Shown piece after piece: positions 16,729-23,569 of a stretch of DNA of 25,012 bases. The notes below the pieces were generated by a model that made no database searches, was not told the origin of the DNA, and worked only from the letters and a program-made list of their open reading frames with translations. The position numbers and the translations under genes are program-made. How positions within the stretch are numbered: the first letter of the stretch is position 1; each line of letters begins with the position of its first letter. The stretch is from JANMMJ01 sp964543235 (GTDB taxonomy: Bacteria; Pseudomonadota; Alphaproteobacteria; Rhizobiales; Aestuariivirgaceae), in assembly GCA_964543235.1 (NCBI GenBank), contig CAZIXE010000049.1, positions 1 through 25,012 on the forward strand, in the 5' to 3' direction.

Positions 16729-17607
16729 TCAGTGCCCGTTCAAGATACCCTTGAGTGTTATTCCGAGCGCCGCTGGCGAATCGGCAACCGCAATGCCTGC
16801 CATCCGCATGGCTTCAATCTTGCTGTCCGCCTTTCCCTTGCCGCCCGATATGATGGCGCCCGCATGGCCCATGCGGCGCCCTGGCGGGGCGGTGCGTCCT
16901 GCGATGAAACCTACGATAGGTTTCTTTCGCCTTGATTTCCTGATGAATTCCGCCGCATCCTCTTCCGCAGATCCGCCGATTTCTCCGATCATGATGATTG
17001 ATTCCGTTGCGGCGTCTCCAAGAAACATTTCAAGCACATCGATGAACTCGGTTCCTTTGACCGGATCGCCGCCGATGCCAACAGCCGTGGACTGTCCCAG
17101 CCCCTCCTGGGTGGTTTGGAACACCGCTTCATAGGTAAGCGTTCCCGATCGGGAGACGATCCCAACCGAGCCCTTTTTGAAGATATTGCCGGGCATGATG
17201 CCGATCTTGCACGCGTCCGGCGTCAGCACGCCGGGACAGTTAGGGCCTATGAGTCTGGTGCGGGAACCACACAGCGCGCGTTTGACCTTCACCATATCCA
17301 TGACGGGGATGCCTTCGGTGATGCAAACGACCAGCGCTATCTCGGCGTCGATCGCCTCGAGGATCGCATCGGTGGCAAACGGCGGCGGCACGTAGACAAC
17401 TGAGGCATCAGCCCCGGTGAGTTCTTTGGCTTCTGCCACCGTGTCGAATACGGGGACCCCGACATGCACTGTTCCACCCTTGCCCGGCGTGACGCCTGCA
17501 ACCATCTTCGTGCCATAGGCAATGGCTTGCTGGGTGTGAAAAGTACCGTTGTTGCCTGTGATTCCCTGGCAAATCACCTTGGTGTTCGCGTCAACCAGGA
17601 TCGACAT
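16729..17607 (-). CDS. sucD: Succinyl-CoA synthetase alpha subunit
   Basis: This 292-residue alpha subunit converts succinyl-CoA to succinate with ATP or GTP formation, together with SucC. The CoA-binding Rossmann start is MSILVDANTKVICQGITGNNGTFH. Other motifs are FDTVAEAKE, CITEGIPVMDMVKV and GPNCPGVLTP. The phosphohistidine is His248 in MGHAGAIISGGKG. The ATG at 17607 is preferred over a GTG at 17610 because family members start MSILVD; the ATG overlaps the sucC stop as TGATG, giving tight translational coupling. The nucleotide preference is not readable from this subunit. Confidence 0.96.
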   Translation of the reverse strand: MSILVDANTKVICQGITGNNGTFHTQQAIAYGTKMVAGVTPGKGGTVHVGVPVFDTVAEAKELTGADASVVYVPPPFATDAILEAIDAEIALVVCITEGIPVMDMVKVKRALCGSRTRLIGPNCPGVLTPDACKIGIMPGNIFKKGSVGIVSRSGTLTYEAVFQTTQEGLGQSTAVGIGGDPVKGTEFIDVLEMFLGDAATESIIMIGEIGGSAEEDAAEFIRKSRRKKPIVGFIAGRTAPPGRRMGHAGAIISGGKGKADSKIEAMRMAGIAVADSPAALGITLKGILNGH

Positions 17608-18776
17608 CACCCGGCCTCCCCGACCGCTTTGACGATCTTTCGCGCCGCATCATCGAGATCATCGGCGGGAATCACATTGAGTCTTGACTCACGCAGTATC
17701 CTTTTTCCTAGCTCGACATTGGTTCCTTCAAGCCGAACCACCAGCGGAACCTGCAACCCAACCTCTTTGACGGCCGCGACGACCCCCTCGGCAATGACGT
17801 CGCACTTCATGATTCCGCCGAATATGTTGATTAGGATTCCTTTGACCTTCGGATCTGCAGTTATGATCTTGAAGGCAGCGGTTACCTTTTCCTTCGATGC
17901 GCCACCGCCGACATCGAGGAAATTGGCAGGCTCAGCACCATAGAGCTTGATGATGTCCATTGTCGCCATGGCAAGTCCGGCGCCGTTGACCATGCAGCCG
18001 ATGGTTCCGTCCAAGGCAATGTAGGACAAGTCATGCTTTGAGGCCTCGATTTCTTTCGGGTCCTCTTCCGAGAAATCTCTGAACTCCCTTATGTCGGGGT
18101 GGCGTTCGATCGCGTTTCCGTCAAAGTTGATCTTGGCATCGAGGCAGAGCAGTTGCCCCTCTTGCGTGACTACCAGGGGATTGATTTCAAGCAGGCTCAT
18201 GTCCTTCGTCGTAAAGGCCTGATAGAGCTGTGATATCATTTTGATGCATTGCTTGACCTGCTCGCCCTGGAGCTTCAGTGCCGCCGCGATCCGGCGGCCG
18301 ATATAGGCGGAGAGCCCGGCAGCGGGATCGACATGCACGGTGATGATCTTCTCCGGGGACTTCTCGGCCACCTCCTCGATGTTGACGCCGCCTTCGGTGG
18401 AGGCAATGAATGCAACACGGGATTCCTCACGGTCGACCAGGCACGACAGATAGAGTTCCCGGCTGATGTTTGACCCCTCTTCAATGTAGAGCCGCTGGAC
18501 AATCTTTCCTTCTGGGCCCGTCTGGTGAGTTACCAGCCTCATGCCGAGCATCCGCTCCGCCTCGGCGCGAACTTGCTCGATGGACTTGACCACCTTGACG
18601 CCGCCGCCTTTGCCGCGGCCGCCCGTATGGATCTGAGCCTTGACGACCCAGACCGCGCCTCCCAGCCTCTCGGCGGCGCTCACCGCCTCGTCGACTGAGA
18701 AAGCTGGATAACCGCGACCGACCGGGACCCCGAAACTGCGGAGAACCTCTTTCGCCTGATACTCATGGATATTCAT
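17607..18776 (-). CDS. sucC: Succinyl-CoA synthetase beta subunit (ADP-forming type)
   Basis: This 389-residue ATP-grasp subunit begins MNIHEYQAKEVLRSFGVPV, a family signature. GGRGKGGGVKVVKS (about residues 52-65) is the nucleotide-binding loop. SLLEINPLVVT and LDAKINFD are the metal and nucleotide contact segments. The ligase domain contains MVNGAGLAMATMDIIKLYG and NIFGGIMKCDVIAEGVV. The start codon overlaps the mdh stop codon as ATGA, and the stop overlaps the sucD start, so mdh, sucC and sucD are translated as a coupled set. Confidence 0.96.
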   Translation of the reverse strand: MNIHEYQAKEVLRSFGVPVGRGYPAFSVDEAVSAAERLGGAVWVVKAQIHTGGRGKGGGVKVVKSIEQVRAEAERMLGMRLVTHQTGPEGKIVQRLYIEEGSNISRELYLSCLVDREESRVAFIASTEGGVNIEEVAEKSPEKIITVHVDPAAGLSAYIGRRIAAALKLQGEQVKQCIKMISQLYQAFTTKDMSLLEINPLVVTQEGQLLCLDAKINFDGNAIERHPDIREFRDFSEEDPKEIEASKHDLSYIALDGTIGCMVNGAGLAMATMDIIKLYGAEPANFLDVGGGASKEKVTAAFKIITADPKVKGILINIFGGIMKCDVIAEGVVAAVKEVGLQVPLVVRLEGTNVELGKRILRESRLNVIPADDLDDAARKIVKAVGEAG

Positions 18777-19735
18777 GCAAGGTCCGGCGCGATTTGCTTG
18801 GCAGCATCCATGAGGCCCCTGACGGCATCCACCGATTTCTTGAAGGCCGCCTGTTCTTCGGCGTTGAGCTTGATCTCCACGACACGTTCTACACCTCCAG
18901 CGCCGATGATGACTGGAACACCGACATAGAGCTTGTCACATCCATACTGCCCGGTGAGGTGGGCGGCACAGGGCAGCACGCGCTTTTTGTCTTTGAGATA
19001 GCTTTCAGCCATGGCGATGGCCGAGGCGGCAGGTGCGTAGTAGGCCGATCCCGTCTTGAGCAATCCGACGATTTCGGCGCCCCCGTCGCGGGTACGCTGC
19101 ACGATCTTGTCGATTCTGTCCTGCGTCGTCCAGTTCAGTGCCACGAGGTCCGGGATAGGTATGCCGGCAACGGTGGAATAGCGTGTGAGGGGCACCATGG
19201 TGTCACCGTGGCCGCCCAGCACGAAAGCTGTGACGTCCTCGATCGAAACGTTGAATTCCTCTGCAAGGAAGTGGCGGAAGCGCGACGAGTCGAGCACGCC
19301 GGCCATGCCGACAACCATGCTCGGAGGCTGCTTCGAATAGCGCTGCAGCGCCCAGACCATGACATCGAGTGGATTGGTGATGCAGATGGTGAAGGCGGCC
19401 GGCGCATAGCGGGCAATTCCTTCGCCGACCTGAGCCATCACTTTCAGATTGATGCCAAGGAGGTCATCACGGCTCATCCCGGGCTTGCGGGGTACGCCAG
19501 CGGTGACGATGCACACGTCAGCGCCGGCAATGGCTTCGTAACTGTTCGTTCCGGCAAGTTTTGCATCAAACCCCTCTACCGCCGCAGATTGTGCGATATC
19601 GAGAGCTTTGCCTTGAGGCAGCCCTTCGGCGATATCGAAAACCACGATGTCGCCGAGCTCCTTGAGCCCTGCAAGATGCGCGAGGGTGCCGCCAATCATG
19701 CCACCGCCGATCAGCGCAATCTTTCTTCGAGCCAT
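18773..19735 (-). CDS. mdh: Malate dehydrogenase (LDH-like type, NAD-dependent)
   Basis: This 320-residue enzyme interconverts malate and oxaloacetate. The NAD motif is IGGGMIGGTLAHLA and the strand-2 acidic residue is Asp34 in VVFDIAEG. Substrate arginines are Arg83 and Arg89 in VPRKPGMSRDDLL and Arg152 in GVLDSSRFRHFLA. Asn121 is in ITNPLDVM and the catalytic His176 in GGHGDTMVP. Arg83 at the specificity position marks malate rather than lactate dehydrogenase. A TTG lies directly before the ATG; the ATG at 19735 is chosen because GGGGAT sits about 8 nt upstream. It is the first gene of the leftward TCA operon, and a double palindrome lies about 20-40 nt upstream. Confidence 0.96.
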   Translation of the reverse strand: MARRKIALIGGGMIGGTLAHLAGLKELGDIVVFDIAEGLPQGKALDIAQSAAVEGFDAKLAGTNSYEAIAGADVCIVTAGVPRKPGMSRDDLLGINLKVMAQVGEGIARYAPAAFTICITNPLDVMVWALQRYSKQPPSMVVGMAGVLDSSRFRHFLAEEFNVSIEDVTAFVLGGHGDTMVPLTRYSTVAGIPIPDLVALNWTTQDRIDKIVQRTRDGGAEIVGLLKTGSAYYAPAASAIAMAESYLKDKKRVLPCAAHLTGQYGCDKLYVGVPVIIGAGGVERVVEIKLNAEEQAAFKKSVDAVRGLMDAAKQIAPDLA

Positions 19736-19753
19736 CAACTATCCCCGTCAGCC

Positions 19754-19777
19754 GCAGTGCAGTATTGCACTGCAATA
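19754..19777. promoter_or_regulatory. Overlapping palindromes upstream of mdh (candidate operator)
   Basis: Two inverted repeats overlap. GCAGTGCA-GTAT-TGCACTGC spans 19754-19773 with perfect 8-bp arms. TATTGCA-C-TGCAATA spans 19763-19777 with perfect 7-bp arms. They lie 19-42 nt upstream of the mdh start, where the promoter of the TCA operon is expected. The position and symmetry suggest a repressor or activator site. TGCA-rich symmetric sites are reported for PhaR-type acetyl-CoA-flux regulators of alphaproteobacteria, but the match is not strong enough to name the regulator. Confidence 0.55.
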
Positions 19778-19861
19778 TCGCGCCATTCTCTACTCTCGAA
19801 GGCAGGCACCTTCAAGACACTTCCTCTCATTCATTGGAAGCATGAAGTTCTGATTGCGCTC

Positions 19862-20965
19862 TCATGTTTCGACAATCTGCCCGCCCCACCAGGAAGCGGA
19901 TTGCATTTCGCGGAGCCGCGAGATCGTCCTGGCAAATTCGGGTTCATGGTCACCACGACCGTAGATGCCTTCCGGTTCCACGTCTGCCGAGGCCACGAGC
20001 TTCTTCCGCTGGTCGTACAGCGTATCAATGAGGAGAATGAACCGCTTGGCCTCATTTCTCTGGTCCGGGCCGAGCACTGGGATGTTCTCTACGACAACTA
20101 CCTGGAATGCACGCGCCACTGCCAGGTAGTCGGCGGCACTCAGTGGCTTCACACACAGATCGGCAAACGTGAAACGCGCGCAGCCCTTGGCTGCCTGGGG
20201 TACTAGAAGTTTCCGGGCGAGAACTTCAAGCGATTGGGGACTTCCCGTCACTGTGTCGGTCAGCTTTTCCCATATGCGCTGGATATGGTGGGAAGTTTCC
20301 GAACCAAGCGGCGTCAGATAGGTCTCATAGGCCTTGATCCGGCCAAGACGGTAGTCGGTGGGCCCGTCCAGCGAGACGACATCGAAACGGTCCGCGATGA
20401 GGTTGATGAAGGGCTCGAAAAGCGGCCGATTCAGGCCGTTCTTGTAGAGTTCATCGGGGTGGGCATTGGACGTGGTGACGATCACCGTGCCTTCCTTCAG
20501 AAGCGCCTCGAACAGCCGCCCGACGATCATGGCGTCGGCAATATCGGCAATCTGCATTTCGTCGAGACAAAGGATCTGCGCTTGCCGGGCCAGCGCCCCG
20601 GCGACCCGGCTGATCGCTGTATTGGCGTCAGCCGACTTGCGCGCCATATGCATGCGCTGGTGGACATCCAGCATGAAGGCATGGAAATGGACCCGTCGCT
20701 TGCGTTCGCCGGATGCCGCAGCGTGAAACAGGTCCAAGAGCATCGTCTTGCCGCGGCCGACCGGGCCCCAGATATAGATGCTGCGCAACTGCCCGTTGCT
20801 TTTGTTGTTGCGGAGTTTTTTGAGCCATCCCAAGGCGTTGGCAGGCTCCTGCAGCGCCTTTTGCAGCCTGTTGAGCTGCTCGATGACATGATACTGGGCG
20901 CTGTCGCCGCGCAATTCGCCTTGTTCGACCAGGCGGTTGTATGTCTCCACCAGCATGGCTGCCAT
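19862..20965 (-). CDS. zapE: AFG1-like ATPase / cell division protein ZapE
   Basis: This 367-residue P-loop ATPase belongs to the AFG1/LACE1/ZapE family, which in E. coli modulates FtsZ ring stability and in mitochondria acts in protein quality control. Walker A is GPVGRGKT (67-74) and Walker B is ILCLDEMQI (LDE near 134-136). VHFHAFMLDVHQRMH and VTTSNAHPDELYKNGLNR are family signatures. The C-terminal FADLCVKPLSAADYLA and RNEAKRFILLIDTLYD complete the family pattern. A second in-frame ATG occurs 3 codons later and the ribosome binding site is weak. It precedes the TCA operon in the same direction, as in many Rhizobiales, but 126 nt and a candidate operator separate it from mdh. Confidence 0.93.
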   Translation of the reverse strand: MAAMLVETYNRLVEQGELRGDSAQYHVIEQLNRLQKALQEPANALGWLKKLRNNKSNGQLRSIYIWGPVGRGKTMLLDLFHAAASGERKRRVHFHAFMLDVHQRMHMARKSADANTAISRVAGALARQAQILCLDEMQIADIADAMIVGRLFEALLKEGTVIVTTSNAHPDELYKNGLNRPLFEPFINLIADRFDVVSLDGPTDYRLGRIKAYETYLTPLGSETSHHIQRIWEKLTDTVTGSPQSLEVLARKLLVPQAAKGCARFTFADLCVKPLSAADYLAVARAFQVVVVENIPVLGPDQRNEAKRFILLIDTLYDQRKKLVASADVEPEGIYGRGDHEPEFARTISRLREMQSASWWGGQIVET

Positions 20966-20998
20966 CTAGCACATGCAGGTGGTGTGTCATTAGAACAG

Positions 20999-21027
20999 TT
21001 GACAGAATGAATATTCCAATGTAGAAA
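20999..21027 (+). promoter_or_regulatory. Candidate sigma70-type promoter of mmsA
   Basis: TTGACA at 20999-21004 is a perfect -35 consensus. TAGAAA at 21022-21027 follows with 17-nt spacing as a weaker -10. Transcription would start near 21034, giving a leader of about 120 nt before the mmsA ATG at 21156. The surrounding stretch is much A/T-richer than the flanking genes. Confidence 0.55.
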
Positions 21028-21044
21028 AACGGAATAGACATTCC
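21004..21044. promoter_or_regulatory. Two copies of a [A/G]GAAT-N4-ATTCC operator-like site
   Basis: Copy 1 is AGAAT-GAAT-ATTCC at 21004-21017, inside the promoter spacer. Copy 2 is GGAAT-AGAC-ATTCC at 21031-21044, over the predicted start of transcription. The starts are 27 bp apart. Copy 2 is a perfect inverted repeat and copy 1 has one arm mismatch. Two copies of the same dyad placed on one promoter suggest binding by a dimeric repressor. No regulator gene lies nearby to name it. Confidence 0.5.
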
Positions 21045-21052
21045 AAAAACAC

Positions 21053-21131
21053 AGGCCTTGCGGCACTGCCGGTGCGCCGATAGTTTGCGGAAAAATTCTT
21101 CGAGATCGGAAAGGGAGCGCGGGCAAGGCCT
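21053..21131 (+). ncRNA. Candidate structured leader RNA of mmsA
   Basis: AGGCCTTGC at 21053-21061 is perfectly complementary to GCAAGGCCT at 21123-21131, so the predicted leader could close a 9-bp helix. Inside it, GCAC/GTGC (21063-21066 with 21072-21075) and CCGAT/ATCGG (21077-21081 with 21105-21109) could form two further stems, giving a three-way junction. The closing helix ends 24 nt before the start codon. I recognise no known riboswitch class. The structure is hand-drawn and untested. Confidence 0.3.
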
Positions 21132-21155
21132 CAACGGCGCCGCGGACTGAAAGAT

Positions 21156-22655
21156 ATGACCAGAACAATCGGACATTTTGTTGGCGGCAAGCATGTTGCC
21201 GGCACCTCGGGCCGCTTCGGCGACGTCTACAACCCCAACACCGGCGAGGTCTCGGCCCGGGTTGCCCTGGCGAGCCAGGCCGAGGTCCGCGCCGCCGTGG
21301 AGAACGCCAAGGCCGCGCAAGTCGGTTGGGCCGCCAAGAACCCGCAGGTGCGGGCCCGCATCATGATGAAGTTCCTGGACCTAGCGGCAAAGCACGCCGA
21401 GGAACTGGCCGGCCTCATCTCCATGGAGCACGGCAAGACCATTCCCGATGCCCTGGGCGACCTCCAGCGCGGCGTCGAAGTGGCTGAATTCGCTTGCGGA
21501 ATCCCACATCTGCTGAAGGGCGAATTCACCGACGGGGCCGGTCCCGGCATCGACATGTATTCGATGCGCCAGCCGGTCGGCGTCGCCGCCGGCATCACCC
21601 CCTTCAACTTCCCGGCCATGATCCCCCTGTGGAAGGCGGCCCCGGCCATTGCCTGCGGCAATGCCTTCATCCTGAAGCCGTCCGAGCGCGATCCCTCCTG
21701 CCCCATGCGCATTGCCGAACTCTTCCTCGAGGCCGGCCTGCCGCCTGGAATCCTCAATGTTGTCAACGGCGACAAGGAGGCGGTGGACGCCATCCTTGAC
21801 GACCCTGACATTGCCGCCGTGGGCTTCGTCGGCTCGACCCCCATCGCGCAGTATGTCTATTCGCGCGCCACCGCCCACGGCAAGCGGGCCCAGTGCTTCG
21901 GCGGCGCCAAGAACCACATGATCGTCATGCCCGACGCCGACATGGACAAGGCCGTCGATGCCCTGATCGGCGCCGGCTACGGCTCCGCCGGCGAGCGCTG
22001 CATGGCGATTTCGGTCGCCGTGCCGGTCGGCGAGGCGACCGCTAACGCCTTGGTCGACAAGCTCATTCCCCGTGTCGAGAAGCTGAAGGTGGGGCTCTCC
22101 ACCGACCGCGAGGCCGATTACGGGCCCCTGGTCACGAAGGAGGCCCTGGCCCGGGTCAGGAACTATATCGACATCGGTGTCAAGGAAGGCGCCGCCCTCA
22201 AGGTCGACGGCCGCGGCTTCAGGATGCAGGGCTATGAGGGGGGCTATTTCATCGGCGGCTCGCTCTTCGATCACGTCACGAAGGACATGACGATCTACAA
22301 GGAGGAGATTTTCGGCCCCGTGCTTTCCGTCGTCCGGGCAAAGACTTACGACGAGGGCCTGGACCTCGTGAACGACCATGAATATGGCAACGGCACGGCC
22401 ATCTTCACCCGCGATGGCGACACTGCGAGGGATTTTGCCGCCCGCTGCAAGATCGGCATGGTGGGCATCAACGTGCCGATCCCGGTGCCGCTCGCCTATC
22501 ACACCTTCGGCGGCTGGAAGCGCTCCGGCTTCGGCGATCTCAACCAGCACGGGCCCGACGCGATCCGCTTCTATACGAGGACCAAGACGGTGACGGCGCG
22601 CTGGCCCTCCGGCATCAAGGAAGGCGCTCAGTTCTCGATCCCCACCATGCGCTGA
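21156..22655 (+). CDS. mmsA: CoA-acylating methylmalonate-semialdehyde dehydrogenase
   Basis: This 499-residue aldehyde dehydrogenase converts methylmalonate semialdehyde to propionyl-CoA (and malonate semialdehyde to acetyl-CoA) in valine and inositol breakdown. GITPFNFPAMIPLWKAAPAI (about 146-165) and FILKPSERDPS form the NAD site. Catalytic Cys282 is in GSAGERCMAIS. The CoA-acylating subgroup is shown by CFGGAKNHMIVMPDAD replacing the ELGGK motif of ordinary aldehyde dehydrogenases, so the general-base Glu of the hydrolytic enzymes is absent. EIFGPVLSVV and FGGWKRSGFGD are present. The ribosome binding site is weak. After roughly the first ten codons, third positions are almost all G/C, unlike the genes to the left. 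No iolA or valine-pathway neighbours are present. Confidence 0.94.
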   Translation: MTRTIGHFVGGKHVAGTSGRFGDVYNPNTGEVSARVALASQAEVRAAVENAKAAQVGWAAKNPQVRARIMMKFLDLAAKHAEELAGLISMEHGKTIPDALGDLQRGVEVAEFACGIPHLLKGEFTDGAGPGIDMYSMRQPVGVAAGITPFNFPAMIPLWKAAPAIACGNAFILKPSERDPSCPMRIAELFLEAGLPPGILNVVNGDKEAVDAILDDPDIAAVGFVGSTPIAQYVYSRATAHGKRAQCFGGAKNHMIVMPDADMDKAVDALIGAGYGSAGERCMAISVAVPVGEATANALVDKLIPRVEKLKVGLSTDREADYGPLVTKEALARVRNYIDIGVKEGAALKVDGRGFRMQGYEGGYFIGGSLFDHVTKDMTIYKEEIFGPVLSVVRAKTYDEGLDLVNDHEYGNGTAIFTRDGDTARDFAARCKIGMVGINVPIPVPLAYHTFGGWKRSGFGDLNQHGPDAIRFYTRTKTVTARWPSGIKEGAQFSIPTMR

Positions 22656-22681
22656 CGCGCATTGCGGAGCCGGACCTGTCG

Positions 22682-22701
22682 TGCTATCAGAAATGATAGC
22701 A
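22682..22701. promoter_or_regulatory. FitAB-type operator palindrome of toxin-antitoxin module 1
   Basis: TGCTATCA-N4-TGATAGCA is a perfect 8-bp inverted repeat 10 nt upstream of the antitoxin ATG at 22712. From memory, the neisserial FitAB operator uses the same half-sites (TGCTATCA and TGATAGCA) with a longer 12-nt spacer. Toxin-antitoxin complexes of this family repress their own promoters, so autoregulation is the expected role. Confidence 0.7.
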
Positions 22702-22711
22702 TGAGGATATG

Positions 22712-22939
22712 ATGGGACAATTGCTGATCCGGAACCTCGATGACGAGGTCATCGAGACGTTCAAGCTCAGGGCCAGGCTCAAGGGCAAATCGCTGGAGCA
22801 GGAGATTCGCGATCTCCTGGCGGCGCACCGGCGCCTGACACCCGAGGAAAAAGTCGCCATCTCGCGCGAACTCCGCGCGCGTCAGCCCAAGGAATACGAG
22901 CCCCTGACGCGCGAGGAGATGCGCGAGGGGCTGGAATGA
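22712..22939 (+). CDS. FitA/VapB-type ribbon-helix-helix antitoxin, module 1
   Basis: This 75-residue antitoxin has an N-terminal ribbon-helix-helix DNA-binding domain: strand MGQLLIRNL, helix DDEVIETFKLRARLKG and helix SLEQEIRDLLAAH. The charged C-terminal tail (PKEYEPLTREEMREGLE) would wrap and block the toxin. ATG ATG occurs at 22709 and 22712. The second is preferred because GAGG lies 5 nt upstream of it and the paralogue in module 2 also begins MGQL. Its stop overlaps the toxin start as ATGA. The RHH domain should bind the palindrome at 22682-22701. Confidence 0.9.
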   Translation: MGQLLIRNLDDEVIETFKLRARLKGKSLEQEIRDLLAAHRRLTPEEKVAISRELRARQPKEYEPLTREEMREGLE

Positions 22940-23349
22940 CCGAGCTCGTCGTCGACAGCAGCGTGGCAATCAAATGGTTTGCGCGCGAGCCGCAGGCCGA
23001 TCTCGCCGAGGCGATCCTGGCATCGGGAAGGGAAATCCATGCGCCGGAGCTTCTGTGTGTCGAGACGGCCAACGGCCTTTGGAAGAAGTGGCGAAAGGAC
23101 CAGCTGGCGGCGGGCGACGTAGGACCTTCGGTCGCGAAGCTGAGGAGCCTGGTGGACAGGTGGCACCTCGATGGCGAGCTGGTCGAGGACGCCGCGGCCC
23201 TGAGTCTCTCCCTCGCCCACCCGGTCTACGACTGCATCTATCTTGCCTTGGCCCGCAAGCTGCGCACTGTGGTCGTCACCGCCGACACGCGGCTTCTCGC
23301 AATCGCGCCGGCAGGCCTTGCGGTCGCCCTCGCCGGCTGGCGGCCTTAG
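22936..23349 (+). CDS. vapC: PIN-domain toxin (VapC/FitB type), module 1
   Basis: This 137-residue PIN-domain ribonuclease toxin has a full acidic active site: Asp7 in LVVDSSVAIKWF, Glu43 in APELLCVETANGLWKK, Asp99 in HPVYDCIYLALA and Asp117 in VVTADTRLLA. VapC proteins cut tRNA or rRNA when not bound by antitoxin. The ATGA overlap with the antitoxin gene gives coupled expression. All catalytic positions are kept and the frame is intact, so the module looks functional. The targets cannot be read from the sequence. Confidence 0.92.
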   Translation: MTELVVDSSVAIKWFAREPQADLAEAILASGREIHAPELLCVETANGLWKKWRKDQLAAGDVGPSVAKLRSLVDRWHLDGELVEDAAALSLSLAHPVYDCIYLALARKLRTVVVTADTRLLAIAPAGLAVALAGWRP

Positions 23350-23396
23350 CCGCAGGCGCGAGCCCGCCCGGGAGGGCAAAACGGCACGATTCCGGC

Positions 23397-23459
23397 GCGC
23401 AAAAGACGCCCGGCGACGCGCAAAAACCCCCTTCGACGCGCTTTCGACGCACATTCGAC
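23397..23459. repeat. Helically phased short direct repeats upstream of module 2
   Basis: GACGC starts at 23405, 23415, 23435 and 23446, and a GAC at 23457 continues the series, giving a step of 10-11 bp with one missing position near 23425. The last three sit in TTCGACGC, TTCGACGC and TTCGACAA with an exact 11-bp period. GCGCAAAA also occurs twice, 21 bp apart (23397 and 23418). The array ends 7 nt before the -35 box at 23467. Face-of-helix spacing suggests cooperative protein binding or bent DNA. Confidence 0.5.
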
Positions 23460-23466
23460 AACCCGC

Positions 23467-23495
23467 TTGACTGGAACAAAAATAGAACATATGCT
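23467..23495 (+). promoter_or_regulatory. Candidate promoter of toxin-antitoxin module 2
   Basis: TTGACT at 23467-23472 and TATGCT at 23490-23495 are separated by 17 nt, a good sigma70-like pair. Transcription would start near 23502 and reach the antitoxin ATG at 23570 after a leader of about 68 nt. The LexA-box match lies entirely in the spacer. Confidence 0.6.
23474..23488. promoter_or_regulatory. LexA (SOS) box match, GAAC-N7-GAAC
   Basis: GAAC at 23474-23477 and GAAC at 23485-23488 are separated by exactly 7 nt, an A/T-only spacer. This is the complement of the alphaproteobacterial SOS box GTTC-N7-GTTC. Its place between -35 and -10 is where LexA would block RNA polymerase. Eight fixed bases alone would occur by chance near once per window, but the A-rich spacer and promoter position make chance less likely. 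Confidence 0.6.
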
Positions 23496-23541
23496 CCGCG
23501 CCCTCGTCTGAAATGGAACACCCGCTCCAGATCGGCGAAAT

Positions 23542-23561
23542 TGATATCACTCCCGATATCG
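23542..23561. promoter_or_regulatory. Two adjacent palindromes before the module 2 antitoxin (candidate operator)
   Basis: TGATATCA (23542-23549) and CGATATCG (23554-23561) are perfect 8-bp palindromes with centres 12 bp apart, ending at the GGAGG ribosome binding site. TGATATCA differs by one base from each half-site of the module 1 operator. The two modules may therefore bind different DNA. Repression here would act on the leader or on an overlapping promoter. Confidence 0.5.
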
Positions 23562-23569
23562 GAGGACCC

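Noticed and set aside
18794..20206. Long rightward open frame antisense to mdh and the end of zapE
   Set aside because: It runs opposite to two clear genes and through their intergenic palindromes. Its protein shows no family motif, so it is a by-product of codon bias.
21381..22550. Leftward open frame of 389 codons antisense to mmsA
   Set aside because: High G+C with G/C-rich third positions produces long antisense frames. mmsA has all family motifs on the other strand.
23405..23460. CRISPR-like array
   Set aside because: The repeat unit is only 5-8 bp with a 10-11 bp period. There are no spacers of CRISPR length and no cas genes.
23513..23569. Longer N-terminus for the module 2 antitoxin from an ATG at 23513
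   Set aside because: It has no ribosome binding site, would translate through the palindromes, and the paralogue starts at MGQL.
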